Below are positions 25,391 through 32,609 of a stretch of 64,000 bases of DNA, one piece after another. This DNA is from Flavobacterium tegetincola DSM 22377. GTDB taxonomy: Bacteria; Bacteroidota; Bacteroidia; Flavobacteriales; Flavobacteriaceae. The notes under the pieces are model-generated. The model was given only the letters and a program-made list of their open reading frames with translations. It had not been told where the DNA came from and did not search any database. The stretch is from positions 1-64,000 of the forward strand of contig NZ_AUDN01000008.1 in the NCBI RefSeq assembly GCF_000425485.1, given 5' to 3'. Positions within the stretch are counted from its first letter, which is position 1. Each line of letters starts with the position of its first letter. The position numbers and the translations under genes were made by a program.

Positions 25391-25423
25391 AAAAAAAACC
25401 ATAACAACTAAATGTTATGGTTT
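25391..25423 (-). terminator. Intrinsic terminator of the tRNA transcript
   Basis: AAACCATAACA (25396-25406) pairs with TGTTATGGTTT (25413-25423) and is followed on the minus strand by T8. It begins 9 bp behind the tRNA. Confidence 0.85.
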
Positions 25424-25431
25424 CTGTATTG

Positions 25432-25505
25432 AGCCGGCGGAGGGACTCGAACCCACGACCTGCTGATTACAAATCAGCTGCTCTAGCCAACTGAGCTACG
25501 CTGGC
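25432..25505 (-). tRNA. tRNA-Thr (anticodon TGT)
   Basis: The minus strand reads a complete cloverleaf: D-arm GCTCAGTTGGCTAGAGC, anticodon stem-loop GCTGA-TTTGTAA-TCAGC with anticodon TGT, and T-loop TTCGAGT. The discriminator base is T, and CCA is not encoded. Two oddities are visible: the acceptor stem GCCAGCG/CGCCGGC has an A-C mismatch at 4-69, and the T-stem GTGGG/CCCTC has a T-T mismatch. A perfect Bacteroidota promoter lies upstream and a terminator downstream, so it is probably functional. Confidence 0.95.
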
Positions 25506-25520
25506 GTCTCATTACGGGTG

Positions 25521-25551
25521 CAAATATAAGACTGAATTTTAGATTTACAAA
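25521..25551 (-). promoter_or_regulatory. Consensus Bacteroidota promoter of tRNA-Thr
   Basis: On the minus strand TTTG (25551-25548), a 19-nt spacer and TATATTTG (25528-25521) give an exact match to the -33/-7 consensus. The tRNA starts 15 nt further on. This is the best promoter match in the window. Confidence 0.8.
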
Positions 25552-25583
25552 CAAAAATTCAACTTTTTTTGCACTTTTTTTTC

Positions 25584-25850
25584 TTACAATGCGTTGATTT
25601 TAGCAACTAATTGATTTGCAACTTCTTCCAAATCTTTATTGATTTGTTTGAAGTGTGCTTTTTTATCTTCAACTTTCTTTGCGTTTACTTTTTCAATCAA
25701 AACATCAAAAGAAGCAATCGCTTCATCGATTAATGCATTTGTTTCTACAGTTGGTTTTCCTGTTGTAGTCATCTCGTACAAGTATACTGCTTCAATAATA
25801 TCACCTAATACGTAGTTGATGTCTTTCTTTAAATTCTTAATATTGGCCAT
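25584..25850 (-). CDS. Small helical protein of unknown function
   Basis: I do not recognise this 88-residue protein. It is acidic to neutral and predicted all-helical, with no cysteine, signal peptide or membrane segment (IEAVYLYEMTTTGKP in the middle, then heptad-like EKVNAKKVEDKKAHFKQI). A good -7 box lies upstream, and codon use is regular (many GCA, GAA and AAA codons), which supports a real gene. It stands alone between tRNA-Thr and manA. Confidence 0.75.
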   Translation of the reverse strand: MANIKNLKKDINYVLGDIIEAVYLYEMTTTGKPTVETNALIDEAIASFDVLIEKVNAKKVEDKKAHFKQINKDLEEVANQLVAKINAL

Positions 25851-25876
25851 TTGATTTTTATTTTAATTTCCGATTG

Positions 25877-25884
25877 CAAAAGTA
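25877..25884 (-). promoter_or_regulatory. Candidate -7 box of the 88-residue protein gene
   Basis: TACTTTTG on the minus strand fits TAnnTTTG, 26 bp before the ATG. Confidence 0.5.
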
Positions 25885-25998
25885 CACATAATCTTGATAT
25901 AACCGACTATGAAATTGCTAAAATAGAAAGTATTGCAAAAAACACCCACGATAAAAAGCATCGTAGATACAGATTTTTAACAATTGCAATTACGGGTC

Positions 25999-26967
25999 TT
26001 ATGAAATGTAAATTTCTAAAAGGGAAGCTACTCCACTTAAATAGTAGTTTTTTAAAGCGGCAGGAATTAAAACCGTATCGCCTTTTTGATAGTAAAAATG
26101 CACATCGCTTATTATGATTTCAAAAGTTCCTTCCACACACATGTATACGGTAAACGAATCGCCTAATTTTTCAATGGCAGTTTTCACGGTTAGCGGTATG
26201 AAATTAGTTGTAAAATAAGAACACTCCACCACAGGATTGGATTGGTTTGCTTCTCTAAAAAACAGTTTCTGAGTTTCTGTTTTTTGATAATTGATGGCTT
26301 CCAAGGCTAAATCTACGTTTAATTCTCTTTTATTCCCATTGCTGTCAAACCGGTCAAAATCATACAAACGATACGTAACATCAGACGTTTGCTGGATTTC
26401 TGCAATAACAATTCCAGCACCAATAGAATGCACCGTTCCTGTTTCCAGAAAAAACACTTCTCCTTCATGCACTTCGATACCGTCCAAAATAGAAGTCAGT
26501 TTCCTAGTAGCCAAACTTTTTAAATACTCATCTTGCGTTGAATTTTCTTTAAAACCTACTATAATTTCAGCACCTTCATCCGCTTGCATCACATACCACA
26601 TTTCAGTTTTCCCCAAGGAATTGTGGCGTTCTTTTGCCAACGCATCATTTGGATGCACTTGTATAGACAAATCTTCTTTGGCATCTAAGTACTTAAATAA
26701 TAAAGGGAACTGCTTTCCAAAACGATTATAAACTAAAGCGCCTAAAATTTCCTCTGGATAAGCGTCAATTAACGCTGTAATCTCTTTTCCTTTAAAATCA
26801 CCATTCGAAACCACACTAATATTACCTTCAACGGCAGATAATTCCCAACTTTCGCCTGTGGTATCTGAAGTAATCGGTTTATTAAGTAGCATTTTTAGTT
26901 TCTCACCACCCCAAATCTTTTCTTTTAAAATAGGGTTAAACTGCAATGGATAAAATAATGGATTCAT
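25999..26967 (-). CDS. manA: Mannose-6-phosphate isomerase (class I type)
   Basis: This 322-residue enzyme interconverts mannose-6-phosphate and fructose-6-phosphate, feeding GDP-mannose and glycan synthesis. Family motifs are present: IWGG near the N-terminus, zinc-site residues in IQVHPND and KTEMWYV, and the long signature GTVHSIGAGIVIAEIQQTSD followed by YRLYDFDR. Its length matches the short Bacillus-type ManA. It follows the QueD-like gene by 17 bp on the same strand, in a run idi-queD-manA. Confidence 0.93.
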   Translation of the reverse strand: MNPLFYPLQFNPILKEKIWGGEKLKMLLNKPITSDTTGESWELSAVEGNISVVSNGDFKGKEITALIDAYPEEILGALVYNRFGKQFPLLFKYLDAKEDLSIQVHPNDALAKERHNSLGKTEMWYVMQADEGAEIIVGFKENSTQDEYLKSLATRKLTSILDGIEVHEGEVFFLETGTVHSIGAGIVIAEIQQTSDVTYRLYDFDRFDSNGNKRELNVDLALEAINYQKTETQKLFFREANQSNPVVECSYFTTNFIPLTVKTAIEKLGDSFTVYMCVEGTFEIIISDVHFYYQKGDTVLIPAALKNYYLSGVASLLEIYIS

Positions 26968-26984
26968 AGGTATAGAATTAAAAT

Positions 26985-27398
26985 CTATTTGTCACCGCTA
27001 TAGGTCACAAAATTGCGAGGCGTTTCATAAAGTACCACCTCTAAATCGTGTTCTGGATTAATCTTTGCGCGAAGTTTGTCCCAAATAACCACTACAATGT
27101 TTTCTGCAGTAGGATTTAAATCAGCAAATTCAGGTACGTCTAAATTCAAGTTTTTATGATCAAAACGATCTTCAATTTCCGCTTTAATTAAATCCGAAAG
27201 GATTTTAACATCCATCACATAACCTGTTTCAGGATCAATATGTCCGGTAACACTTACAATCATGTCATAATTATGCCCATGAAAATTGGCATTATTGCAC
27301 TTCCCAAAAATGCTTTGGTTTTGTTCATCAGACCAATCTTTCCGATACAGCCTGTGAGCCGCATTAAAATGTGCTTTTCGTGAAATTGTAACTTTCAT
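26985..27398 (-). CDS. 6-pyruvoyl-tetrahydropterin synthase/QueD family protein
   Basis: This 137-residue protein has the PTPS/QueD layout: zinc ligands His15 (AHFNAAHRL), His40 and His42 (FHGHNY), the catalytic-type Cys34, and DHKNLN plus PTAENIVVVIW in the second half. It makes either 6-carboxytetrahydropterin for queuosine or a pterin intermediate; no other queuosine gene is nearby to decide. It sits between idi (10 bp) and manA (17 bp) on one strand. Confidence 0.92.
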   Translation of the reverse strand: MKVTISRKAHFNAAHRLYRKDWSDEQNQSIFGKCNNANFHGHNYDMIVSVTGHIDPETGYVMDVKILSDLIKAEIEDRFDHKNLNLDVPEFADLNPTAENIVVVIWDKLRAKINPEHDLEVVLYETPRNFVTYSGDK

Positions 27399-27408
27399 AA
27401 ATATACTT

Positions 27409-27933
27409 TTATATCGTGTGTTCCTCTAAATAGTGGTAAAATTTATCAAAAATAATCTTAAACCAAACCGTGTAAATACCGGGATTGTCCTTCATGTCCT
27501 GCCGCACCGCTTCAATAGACATGTATTTCCAATTGGCCACTTCTTCACCGTTAATCGCTGGTTCCTCATCAGAATAACCAATCATTACGTGATCCAATTC
27601 ATGCTCCGTCAAGCCATTATCAAAAGGTGCTTTGTAAATAAAGTGAAACAACTCTTTCAATTCAGCCGTAAAACCCATTTCTTCAAACAAACGTCGTTTC
27701 CCAGCTTGAACGTTCGTTTCGCCACTTCTTTGGTGACTGCAACACGTATTGGTCCACAACATTGGCGAGTGGTATTTATGTGAAGCGCGTTGTTGCAACA
27801 TAATTTCTTTGTCCTTATTTAATATAAAAACAGAAAATGCACGATGTAAAACCGCTTTTTCATGCGCTTCCAACTTGTTCATCAAGCCAATTGGTTCGTC
27901 CTTTTCATTCACTAAAATAACTTGTTCTTCCAT
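27409..27933 (-). CDS. idi: Isopentenyl-diphosphate delta-isomerase, type I
   Basis: This 174-residue Nudix-fold enzyme interconverts IPP and DMAPP for isoprenoid synthesis. Visible are the active-site Cys in TNTCCSHQ, the metal-binding HRAFSVFI and SHKYHSPMLW, the Nudix-like AGKRRLFEEMGF and the second catalytic region TEHELDHVMIG. Length and motifs are standard for type I. It heads the three-gene run with the QueD-like protein and manA. Confidence 0.95.
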   Translation of the reverse strand: MEEQVILVNEKDEPIGLMNKLEAHEKAVLHRAFSVFILNKDKEIMLQQRASHKYHSPMLWTNTCCSHQRSGETNVQAGKRRLFEEMGFTAELKELFHFIYKAPFDNGLTEHELDHVMIGYSDEEPAINGEEVANWKYMSIEAVRQDMKDNPGIYTVWFKIIFDKFYHYLEEHTI

Positions 27934-27996
27934 TCTTTTACAATCCTATAATTTTCAAAATTTTGGCAAAATCTAATCAAGTGTTGCATTCTTTGG

Positions 27997-28131
27997 GCGT
28001 GACCCCTACTGCTTTTGGCTTTCAAAGCAAGCCAAAAGCAGCAGCGGTCGGGCTGTACGCTCCCGCTTTTTTTGGATTGTTAAAAAAAAAAAAAACAATC
28101 CAAAAAAGAGCTCCACTTCCATCCCTCACGC
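27997..28131 (-). ncRNA. Dispersed RNA-like element, copy B
   Basis: Read on the minus strand it repeats copy A block by block: GCGTGA at the outer 5' side, GAGGGATGGAAGTGGAGCTC, a variable stem, GCGGGAGCGTACAGCCCGAC, a second variable stem and TCACGC at the outer 3' side. Here the first stem is 14 bp (28068-28081 with 28094-28107) around a 12-nt U-only loop, flanked by an overall run of 14 A on the plus strand. The second is 13 bp (28009-28021 with 28029-28041). Stem sequences differ completely from copy A yet remain complementary, and the outer helix is a base pair longer. Confidence 0.65.
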
Positions 28132-28276
28132 AAAAAAATCAATTCCTAACGCAGGTAATAATTGGTGTACATCCTAAATCCATTCCTTAAGAATAGCTCC
28201 AAAAATACAAAAAACTTATGAGCTAACTGCCGATTTTTGCGTTTGTGAAATATTTAACGAAAGTACTATAAAAGAA

Positions 28277-29839
28277 TTATTGGTGTACGCTTTCCGCTAT
28301 TTTCAATGCACATTTCTCCCCATCAATTGCTGCAGAAATAATTCCGCCGGCATACCCCGCTCCTTCTGCACATGGATACAATCCTTTGATGTGAAGGTGC
28401 TGATACGAAATAGCATCACGAGGAATTCTTACTGGTGATGAAGTTCGGGATTCAGGAGCGTGAAGGATGGCTTCGTTTGTGAAATAACCTTTCATGGATT
28501 TACCAAATTCAACAAAACCTTCCCGCAGCGTTTGCGTAATGAATCCCGGAAAAACGCGTCCCAATTCTACCGAAGTAGTGCCGGGAACATACGACGTTTT
28601 AGGAATGGACGCCGAAACTTTGCTTTGTGTAAAATCAACCATTCGTTGGGCAGGCACTTTCTGCGTTTCCCCCGCTACACGCCATGCTTGTTGCTCGATG
28701 CTTTTTTGGAATTCCATTCCAGCAAGAGGTCCGAATTTAGCGAAGGGCTTGAAATCTTCTAAACGCAATTCGACCACAATTCCTGAATTGGCGGTAGCTT
28801 GGTCTCTTTTGGATGGCGACCAACCGTTCGTTACCACTTCACCCGGACTTGTCGCGCAAGGTGCAATTACGCCACCGGGACACATGCAAAAGGAGTACAT
28901 GCCGCGACCGTTTATTTGTTTTACTATTGAATAAGGTGCTGGTGGAAGAAATTCGCCTCGAAAATCACAACTGTACTGAATTTTATCAATCAGTTCTTGC
29001 GGATGTTCAGCCCGAACGCCTATAGCGAAAGGCTTGGCTTCGATAAATATTTGTTTTTGATGCAACAATTCATAAATATCACGAGCGGAATGACCGGTGG
29101 CCAAAATCAAATTAGATGCTAGAATCTTATCGCCATTTTGCGTGACAACGCCTTCAATGGCATTGTTTTTTACAAGAAAATCGACCACTTTGGTATTAAA
29201 CAAAACTTGTCCACCAAACTCGATGATTTTTTCGCGAATGGCTTGAATGATTTTAGGCAATTTATTGGTTCCAATGTGTGGATGGGCTTCGACTAAAATA
29301 TCCGGGGAAGCGCCAAAAGCGACAAATAATTCCAGAATTCTATCAACATCTCCCCGCTTTTTAGAACGGGTATATAATTTTCCGTCTGAATAGGTTCCTG
29401 CACCCCCTTCGCCATAACAGTAATTGGAATCTTCGTTGACGATGTGGTCAATGTTGATGGCTTTTAAATCCCGTCGGCGTTCTTGAACGTTTTTTCCTCT
29501 CTCGAGAACAATTGGCTTTAAGCCCAATTCAATTAATTGCAATGCAGCAAAAAGTCCGGCAGGCCCTGCTCCAACTACAAGAACTTCTTGTGCCTTGGAC
29601 ACGTCTTTGTACTCAGGCAACTCAATTTGCTTTTCAACAATAGCTTCGCCTTGAAAAAACAACACCACCTTTAGATTAATCTTTATCGATTTCTGACGGG
29701 CATCTATCGAACGCTTCAAAATGGTAATGTGTTGAATTTCGGCTGAACTAATGCGTTCCAGTCTTGCAATATGTTCTTTAAGCAACTGATTATTGACTGC
29801 AATTTCTGGTGCAACTTGAAGCAAGAGTTCTTTAGACAT
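28277..29839 (-). CDS. FAD-dependent dehydrogenase (COG2509 type)
   Basis: This 520-residue flavoprotein has an N-terminal roughly 85-residue domain, then a Rossmann FAD site VVGAGPAGLFAALQLIELG (about 88-106). GEGGAGTYSDGKLYTRSKKRG is the family's characteristic loop, ATGHSARDIYELL is the second dinucleotide motif, and AEGAGYAGGIISAAIDG near the C-terminus contacts FAD. The family is annotated as uncharacterised FAD-dependent dehydrogenases; the substrate is unknown. It is transcribed alone. Confidence 0.9.
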   Translation of the reverse strand: MSKELLLQVAPEIAVNNQLLKEHIARLERISSAEIQHITILKRSIDARQKSIKINLKVVLFFQGEAIVEKQIELPEYKDVSKAQEVLVVGAGPAGLFAALQLIELGLKPIVLERGKNVQERRRDLKAINIDHIVNEDSNYCYGEGGAGTYSDGKLYTRSKKRGDVDRILELFVAFGASPDILVEAHPHIGTNKLPKIIQAIREKIIEFGGQVLFNTKVVDFLVKNNAIEGVVTQNGDKILASNLILATGHSARDIYELLHQKQIFIEAKPFAIGVRAEHPQELIDKIQYSCDFRGEFLPPAPYSIVKQINGRGMYSFCMCPGGVIAPCATSPGEVVTNGWSPSKRDQATANSGIVVELRLEDFKPFAKFGPLAGMEFQKSIEQQAWRVAGETQKVPAQRMVDFTQSKVSASIPKTSYVPGTTSVELGRVFPGFITQTLREGFVEFGKSMKGYFTNEAILHAPESRTSSPVRIPRDAISYQHLHIKGLYPCAEGAGYAGGIISAAIDGEKCALKIAESVHQ

Positions 29840-29852
29840 GGATTTTTTTTTG

Positions 29853-29860
29853 CAAAAATA
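29853..29860 (-). promoter_or_regulatory. Candidate -7 box of the FAD dehydrogenase gene
   Basis: TATTTTTG on the minus strand fits TAnnTTTG, 13 bp before the ATG. Confidence 0.45.
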
Positions 29861-29912
29861 GGGAATTTATAAAAGATAATATTCATTTATAAATAACCTT
29901 ACTAATTATAAA

Positions 29913-29953
29913 ATGTAAAAAATTTAAAGCTTTTTGTAAAAAATACTTTACAT
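29913..29953 (+). promoter_or_regulatory. Candidate operator repeats upstream of the membrane-protein/Xre pair
   Basis: TGTAAAAAAT occurs twice (29914-29923 and 29935-29944), exactly 21 bp apart, and an inverted TTTACAT follows at 29947-29953, mirroring ATGTAAA at 29913-29919. The repeats abut the promoter, so they are good candidates for binding by the Xre regulator encoded downstream. Confidence 0.4.
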
Positions 29954-29977
29954 AAAGAGAAGTTATTATTACATTTG
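29947..29977 (+). promoter_or_regulatory. Promoter of the membrane-protein/Xre pair
   Basis: TTTA (29947-29950), a 19-nt spacer and TACATTTG (29970-29977) give a near-consensus Bacteroidota promoter; the ATG at 30001 follows 23 bp later. Confidence 0.55.
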
Positions 29978-30000
29978 ATTGAATTTAAATTTAACAGTTT

Positions 30001-30474
30001 ATGGAAACAAATTTTTTATTACCGAATCGATTCAGCTATTTTGGATGGATTTAAATTACAGCAGCCGTTTTAGCCTGGACGATTTGCTCAATAAGTGAAG
30101 ATGAATTTTCATTTCTCAATGCACGAGTATTTACAATTGCTGGTGCTGAAATACTGAAACCGACCGAATATTTTACCTTAATCGACGTAAATCTAACCTT
30201 TACTATTGTAGGCGTACTTTTTATTTTAGGCGGCCTATTCGTGGCTTTCGCAAAACAAAAAAAAGAAGACGAATTCATTATGAAATTGCGACTTTTGTCT
30301 TTTCAGTGGTCTATTTTAATAAATTATACATTACTGTTGTTGTGCTTCATTTTTATTTATGACCTCGCTTTCTTAAATGTAATGATTTACAATATGTTTA
30401 CGGTTCTCATTTTATTTATCATTCGATTCCATTATTTATTATACAAATTCAACGACACTAGTAATGAAAAATAA
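30001..30474 (+). pseudogene. Small membrane protein gene interrupted by one in-frame stop codon
   Basis: From the ATG at 30001 the frame reads METNFLLPNRFSYFGWI, meets TAA at 30052-30054, and then continues open in the same frame to 30474. Beyond the stop it shows hydrophobic stretches near 30055-30090, 30190-30245 and 30310-30450. The whole frame, about 157 codons with one stop, has the layout of the multi-helix membrane proteins that flavobacteria encode directly before a small Xre regulator, as here. One base change (for example TTA to TAA) explains the break. Restart at an internal ATG (30280) could still yield the C-terminal part. A sequencing error is the main alternative. Confidence 0.75.
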
Positions 30475-30664
30475 TATAAAAGTCGAACGCGCCATCAAAG
30501 ATATTACGCAAGAAGATTTGGCCAAAATTATTTCAGTAAGTCGGCAAACCATTAATGCTATGGAAAAAAATAAGTACGTTCCATCGACCGTATTAGCTTT
30601 GAAAATCGCAAAGTATTTTGAAAAATCAGTTGAAGCTATTTTCTTCCTTGACGAAACCGATTGA
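30464..30664 (+). CDS. Xre/Cro-type helix-turn-helix regulator
   Basis: This 66-residue protein is essentially a single HTH domain: RAIKDITQEDLAKIISVSRQ, then TINAMEKNKYVPSTVLALKIAKYFEKSVEAIF. It overlaps the preceding membrane-protein frame by 11 bp, so translation is coupled and the pair is an old unit. Its length and the ending (VEAIFFLDE) match the YozG/HipB-like mini-regulators often paired with membrane proteins. It probably binds the repeats ahead of the promoter and autoregulates. Loss of the membrane protein may leave it constitutive. Confidence 0.88.
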   Translation: MKNNIKVERAIKDITQEDLAKIISVSRQTINAMEKNKYVPSTVLALKIAKYFEKSVEAIFFLDETD

Positions 30665-30746
30665 TTGCAAAAAACGATCTAAACATTCTTGAAATCTTGT
30701 GAGTTTTTATCCACAAATTTTTAGGCATTTTCGAATGTGGTTTATA

Positions 30747-30773
30747 CCTACAAGGTTTTGAAAACCTTGCAGG
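30747..30773. repeat. Perfect-looking palindrome, probable dispersed hairpin
   Basis: CCTACAAGGTTTT and AAAACCTTGCAGG pair over 12 of 13 positions around a single G. No gene is near enough for it to be a typical terminator (no T-run). It looks like a REP-type hairpin; only one copy is in this window. Confidence 0.5.
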
Positions 30774-30841
30774 ATTTAGAGCACATATAGTTAAATTTTC
30801 GTTTGAACGATTAAATGAAGCCTACAGATTGTTTAATTATC

Positions 30842-30912
30842 CCTGACTGGAAGTGGTATCCTTTTCTGGTCTCGTTTTTCACGAGATCAGAAAAGATTTA
30901 ACGGAAGGCAGG
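30842..30912 (+). ncRNA. Dispersed RNA-like element, divergent copy C
   Basis: The same plan as copies A and B is shorter here: CCTG (30842-30845) pairs with CAGG (30909-30912) where A and B have GGG/CCC. GGAAGTGG is identical and also four bases before the stem. The 14-bp stem CTTTTCTGGTCTCG/CGAGATCAGAAAAG has one G-U pair, and the 3' strand keeps the CG, GC and GA dinucleotides at the same spacing. The outer helix and second hairpin are not recognisable. It lies 180 bp behind the Xre gene. Confidence 0.5.
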
Positions 30913-30960
30913 AACATGGTTAAAAAGAAGCCGAAAAGTTGCGATACAAAAAACATTATT

Positions 30961-30994
30961 AAAAAAAAAGGTTTGGCATAAATCCAAACCTTTT
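30961..30994 (-). terminator. Intrinsic terminator
   Basis: AAAAGGTTTGG (30966-30976) pairs with CCAAACCTTTT (30984-30994), followed on the minus strand by a T-run. It ends the T9SS protein gene. Confidence 0.85.
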
Positions 30995-31013
30995 CAATCT
31001 AACATGTAATGAT

Positions 31014-32570
31014 TTATTTTTTAATCAATTTGCAATTTACAATGGTTGTACCAACTGTTAATCGAACCAAGTAAACACCCGTTGGAAATTCAGCAATAGA
31101 AATACCATTTGCAGTTGCAGCTGTGTTTTTAAATTCTTTTACCAAAGTTCCATTTATAGCATATATGGAAACATTTGAAACTGTTTCGGCACTTTTATTT
31201 GCGATATAAAAAGCATCTGAAGCAGGATTTGGATACACTGAAATTAAATTATTCAATGTGCTTTTAGTTGTACCCAATGAAACCGACTGTTCAAGAAAAT
31301 CTGGAATTCCATTATTATTGGTGTCGTCATCTGCAGGATTATTGTTACCGTTATAATCTTCATTAATGGTTAAAACACCGTCGCCATCGTCGTCATTGTC
31401 TAGGTAATTTGGAGTTCCATCGACGTCTGTGTCTAGCAAAGTGGTTTCGGTTCTTCCATTAGGAAGATTTGCAAACACATATTCAACGGAAGTTAAAACC
31501 ATATCGCCGTCGTCATCGTTATCGATGAAATTTGGAATTCCATCGTTATCCGTATCGTCGTTTGCAAAGTTACCGTCGTTGTTCAAATCTTCATCAATAG
31601 TGGGAACGCTATCCAAATCGTAGTCGTTTTGGCAATTGATGGTTCGCAAATCTACTTGTGTAATACTTGTACCGTCCGTTGCATATAGAATTTGATAGTT
31701 GGCCGTTGTATTTGTGAAACTTAAAGAGGCAAGCGCATTTTCAGCAAATTGAGCGTCCGAAAGACTAGCGTAAAAATTCAAATTCGCATTTTCTAAATCA
31801 TCTTTCACCACTTGAAGGTTGAAATCAGCAACTCCAGCAGCTGTATTTTCGCAAGCGATGTAACTGTAATTTGAATTAGAAACAGGCAATGCAAAACGCC
31901 AGCCTTCTTGAGTAGCAGTCCAAGGTCCTGTGTTTCTTCCCGGAGGAGTAATTCCTATTGAACCGGTGTCGTTAATTAAACCCGTTACGGCAAGTCCGCC
32001 ATTCCAAGTAGTACAGGATTGACGTTGCACAATTTGCACATCAACGGTGTTTAGAGTTTCATAAAGAATCATTTGAAAGGTAGTTACTTCTGCATTACCA
32101 CAATAAAAAGGGGGCTGATTATTAAAAAGCACAACAAACTTGCGGTAAGGTGCGCTTCCTACAACTGAATAAGTTATCGTTCCTGGTGTTGCAGTCGTAT
32201 TTCCATTACTATTCATATCCGAATAACAACCAAGTATTGCATTTTTGATAGGGAAATCTAAATTAGGGATTGTTGTATTAAAATTATAAGGATTATATCC
32301 ATTTGCTAATGCAGTATCAAAACGTATATCACCATTTGTACCTATTAGGACTTGATTGAAAGTATTTCCCATAAAAGTAAAATCGAACGTCAGCGGAATT
32401 ACATCTGAATATTTGTCATCTGATGTAAATTGCACAGGAACAGCAGCTGTATACACTTGATGCGGAATTGAAGTAACACTGTAATCTGTTTGCGCATTCA
32501 CATGCATTCCGAAAGTGGAAATCATAATGCAAACAACAAAATTTTTAAGAGATAAGTAATTGTTTTTCAT
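31014..32570 (-). CDS. Secreted protein with Ca-binding repeats and T9SS type A sorting domain
   Basis: This 518-residue protein has a signal peptide (to about 26, ending NAQ). Next come an N-terminal beta-rich region of about 200 residues, a linker, and Asp-rich thrombospondin type 3-like calcium repeats (about 318-425: DLDSVPTIDEDLNNDG, DTDNDGIPNFIDNDDDGD). It ends in a C-terminal T9SS type A sorting domain (about 440-518: ISVYPNPASDAFYI, GVYLVRLTVG). It should be exported by the type IX system and attached to or released from the cell surface. The gene is monocistronic. Confidence 0.93.
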   Translation of the reverse strand: MKNNYLSLKNFVVCIMISTFGMHVNAQTDYSVTSIPHQVYTAAVPVQFTSDDKYSDVIPLTFDFTFMGNTFNQVLIGTNGDIRFDTALANGYNPYNFNTTIPNLDFPIKNAILGCYSDMNSNGNTTATPGTITYSVVGSAPYRKFVVLFNNQPPFYCGNAEVTTFQMILYETLNTVDVQIVQRQSCTTWNGGLAVTGLINDTGSIGITPPGRNTGPWTATQEGWRFALPVSNSNYSYIACENTAAGVADFNLQVVKDDLENANLNFYASLSDAQFAENALASLSFTNTTANYQILYATDGTSITQVDLRTINCQNDYDLDSVPTIDEDLNNDGNFANDDTDNDGIPNFIDNDDDGDMVLTSVEYVFANLPNGRTETTLLDTDVDGTPNYLDNDDDGDGVLTINEDYNGNNNPADDDTNNNGIPDFLEQSVSLGTTKSTLNNLISVYPNPASDAFYIANKSAETVSNVSIYAINGTLVKEFKNTAATANGISIAEFPTGVYLVRLTVGTTIVNCKLIKK

Positions 32571-32589
32571 ATATTTTGTTATATTATTT

Positions 32590-32597
32590 CAAATTTA
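32590..32597 (-). promoter_or_regulatory. Candidate -7 box of the T9SS protein gene
   Basis: TAAATTTG on the minus strand fits TAnnTTTG, 19 bp before the ATG, in the gap behind the DUF2891 gene. Confidence 0.5.
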
Positions 32598-32609
32598 AGC
32601 ATAATTAGT

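Larger units (their letters stand above)
30665..31013. other. Intergenic region rich in structured elements
   Basis: This roughly 350-base gap between the Xre gene and the convergent T9SS gene holds, in order, a long palindrome (30747-30773), the divergent RNA-like element copy C (30842-30912) and the terminator of the T9SS gene (30961-30994). No protein gene is visible. Confidence 0.6.

Noticed and set aside
25851..26117. 88-codon plus-strand frame between the small helical protein and manA
   Set aside because: It overlaps the end of manA and the promoter of the divergent gene, and looks like a shadow of manA.
30051..30278. 75-codon minus-strand frame over the broken membrane gene
   Set aside because: It is the antisense of the membrane-protein frame, has unlikely composition, and no promoter.
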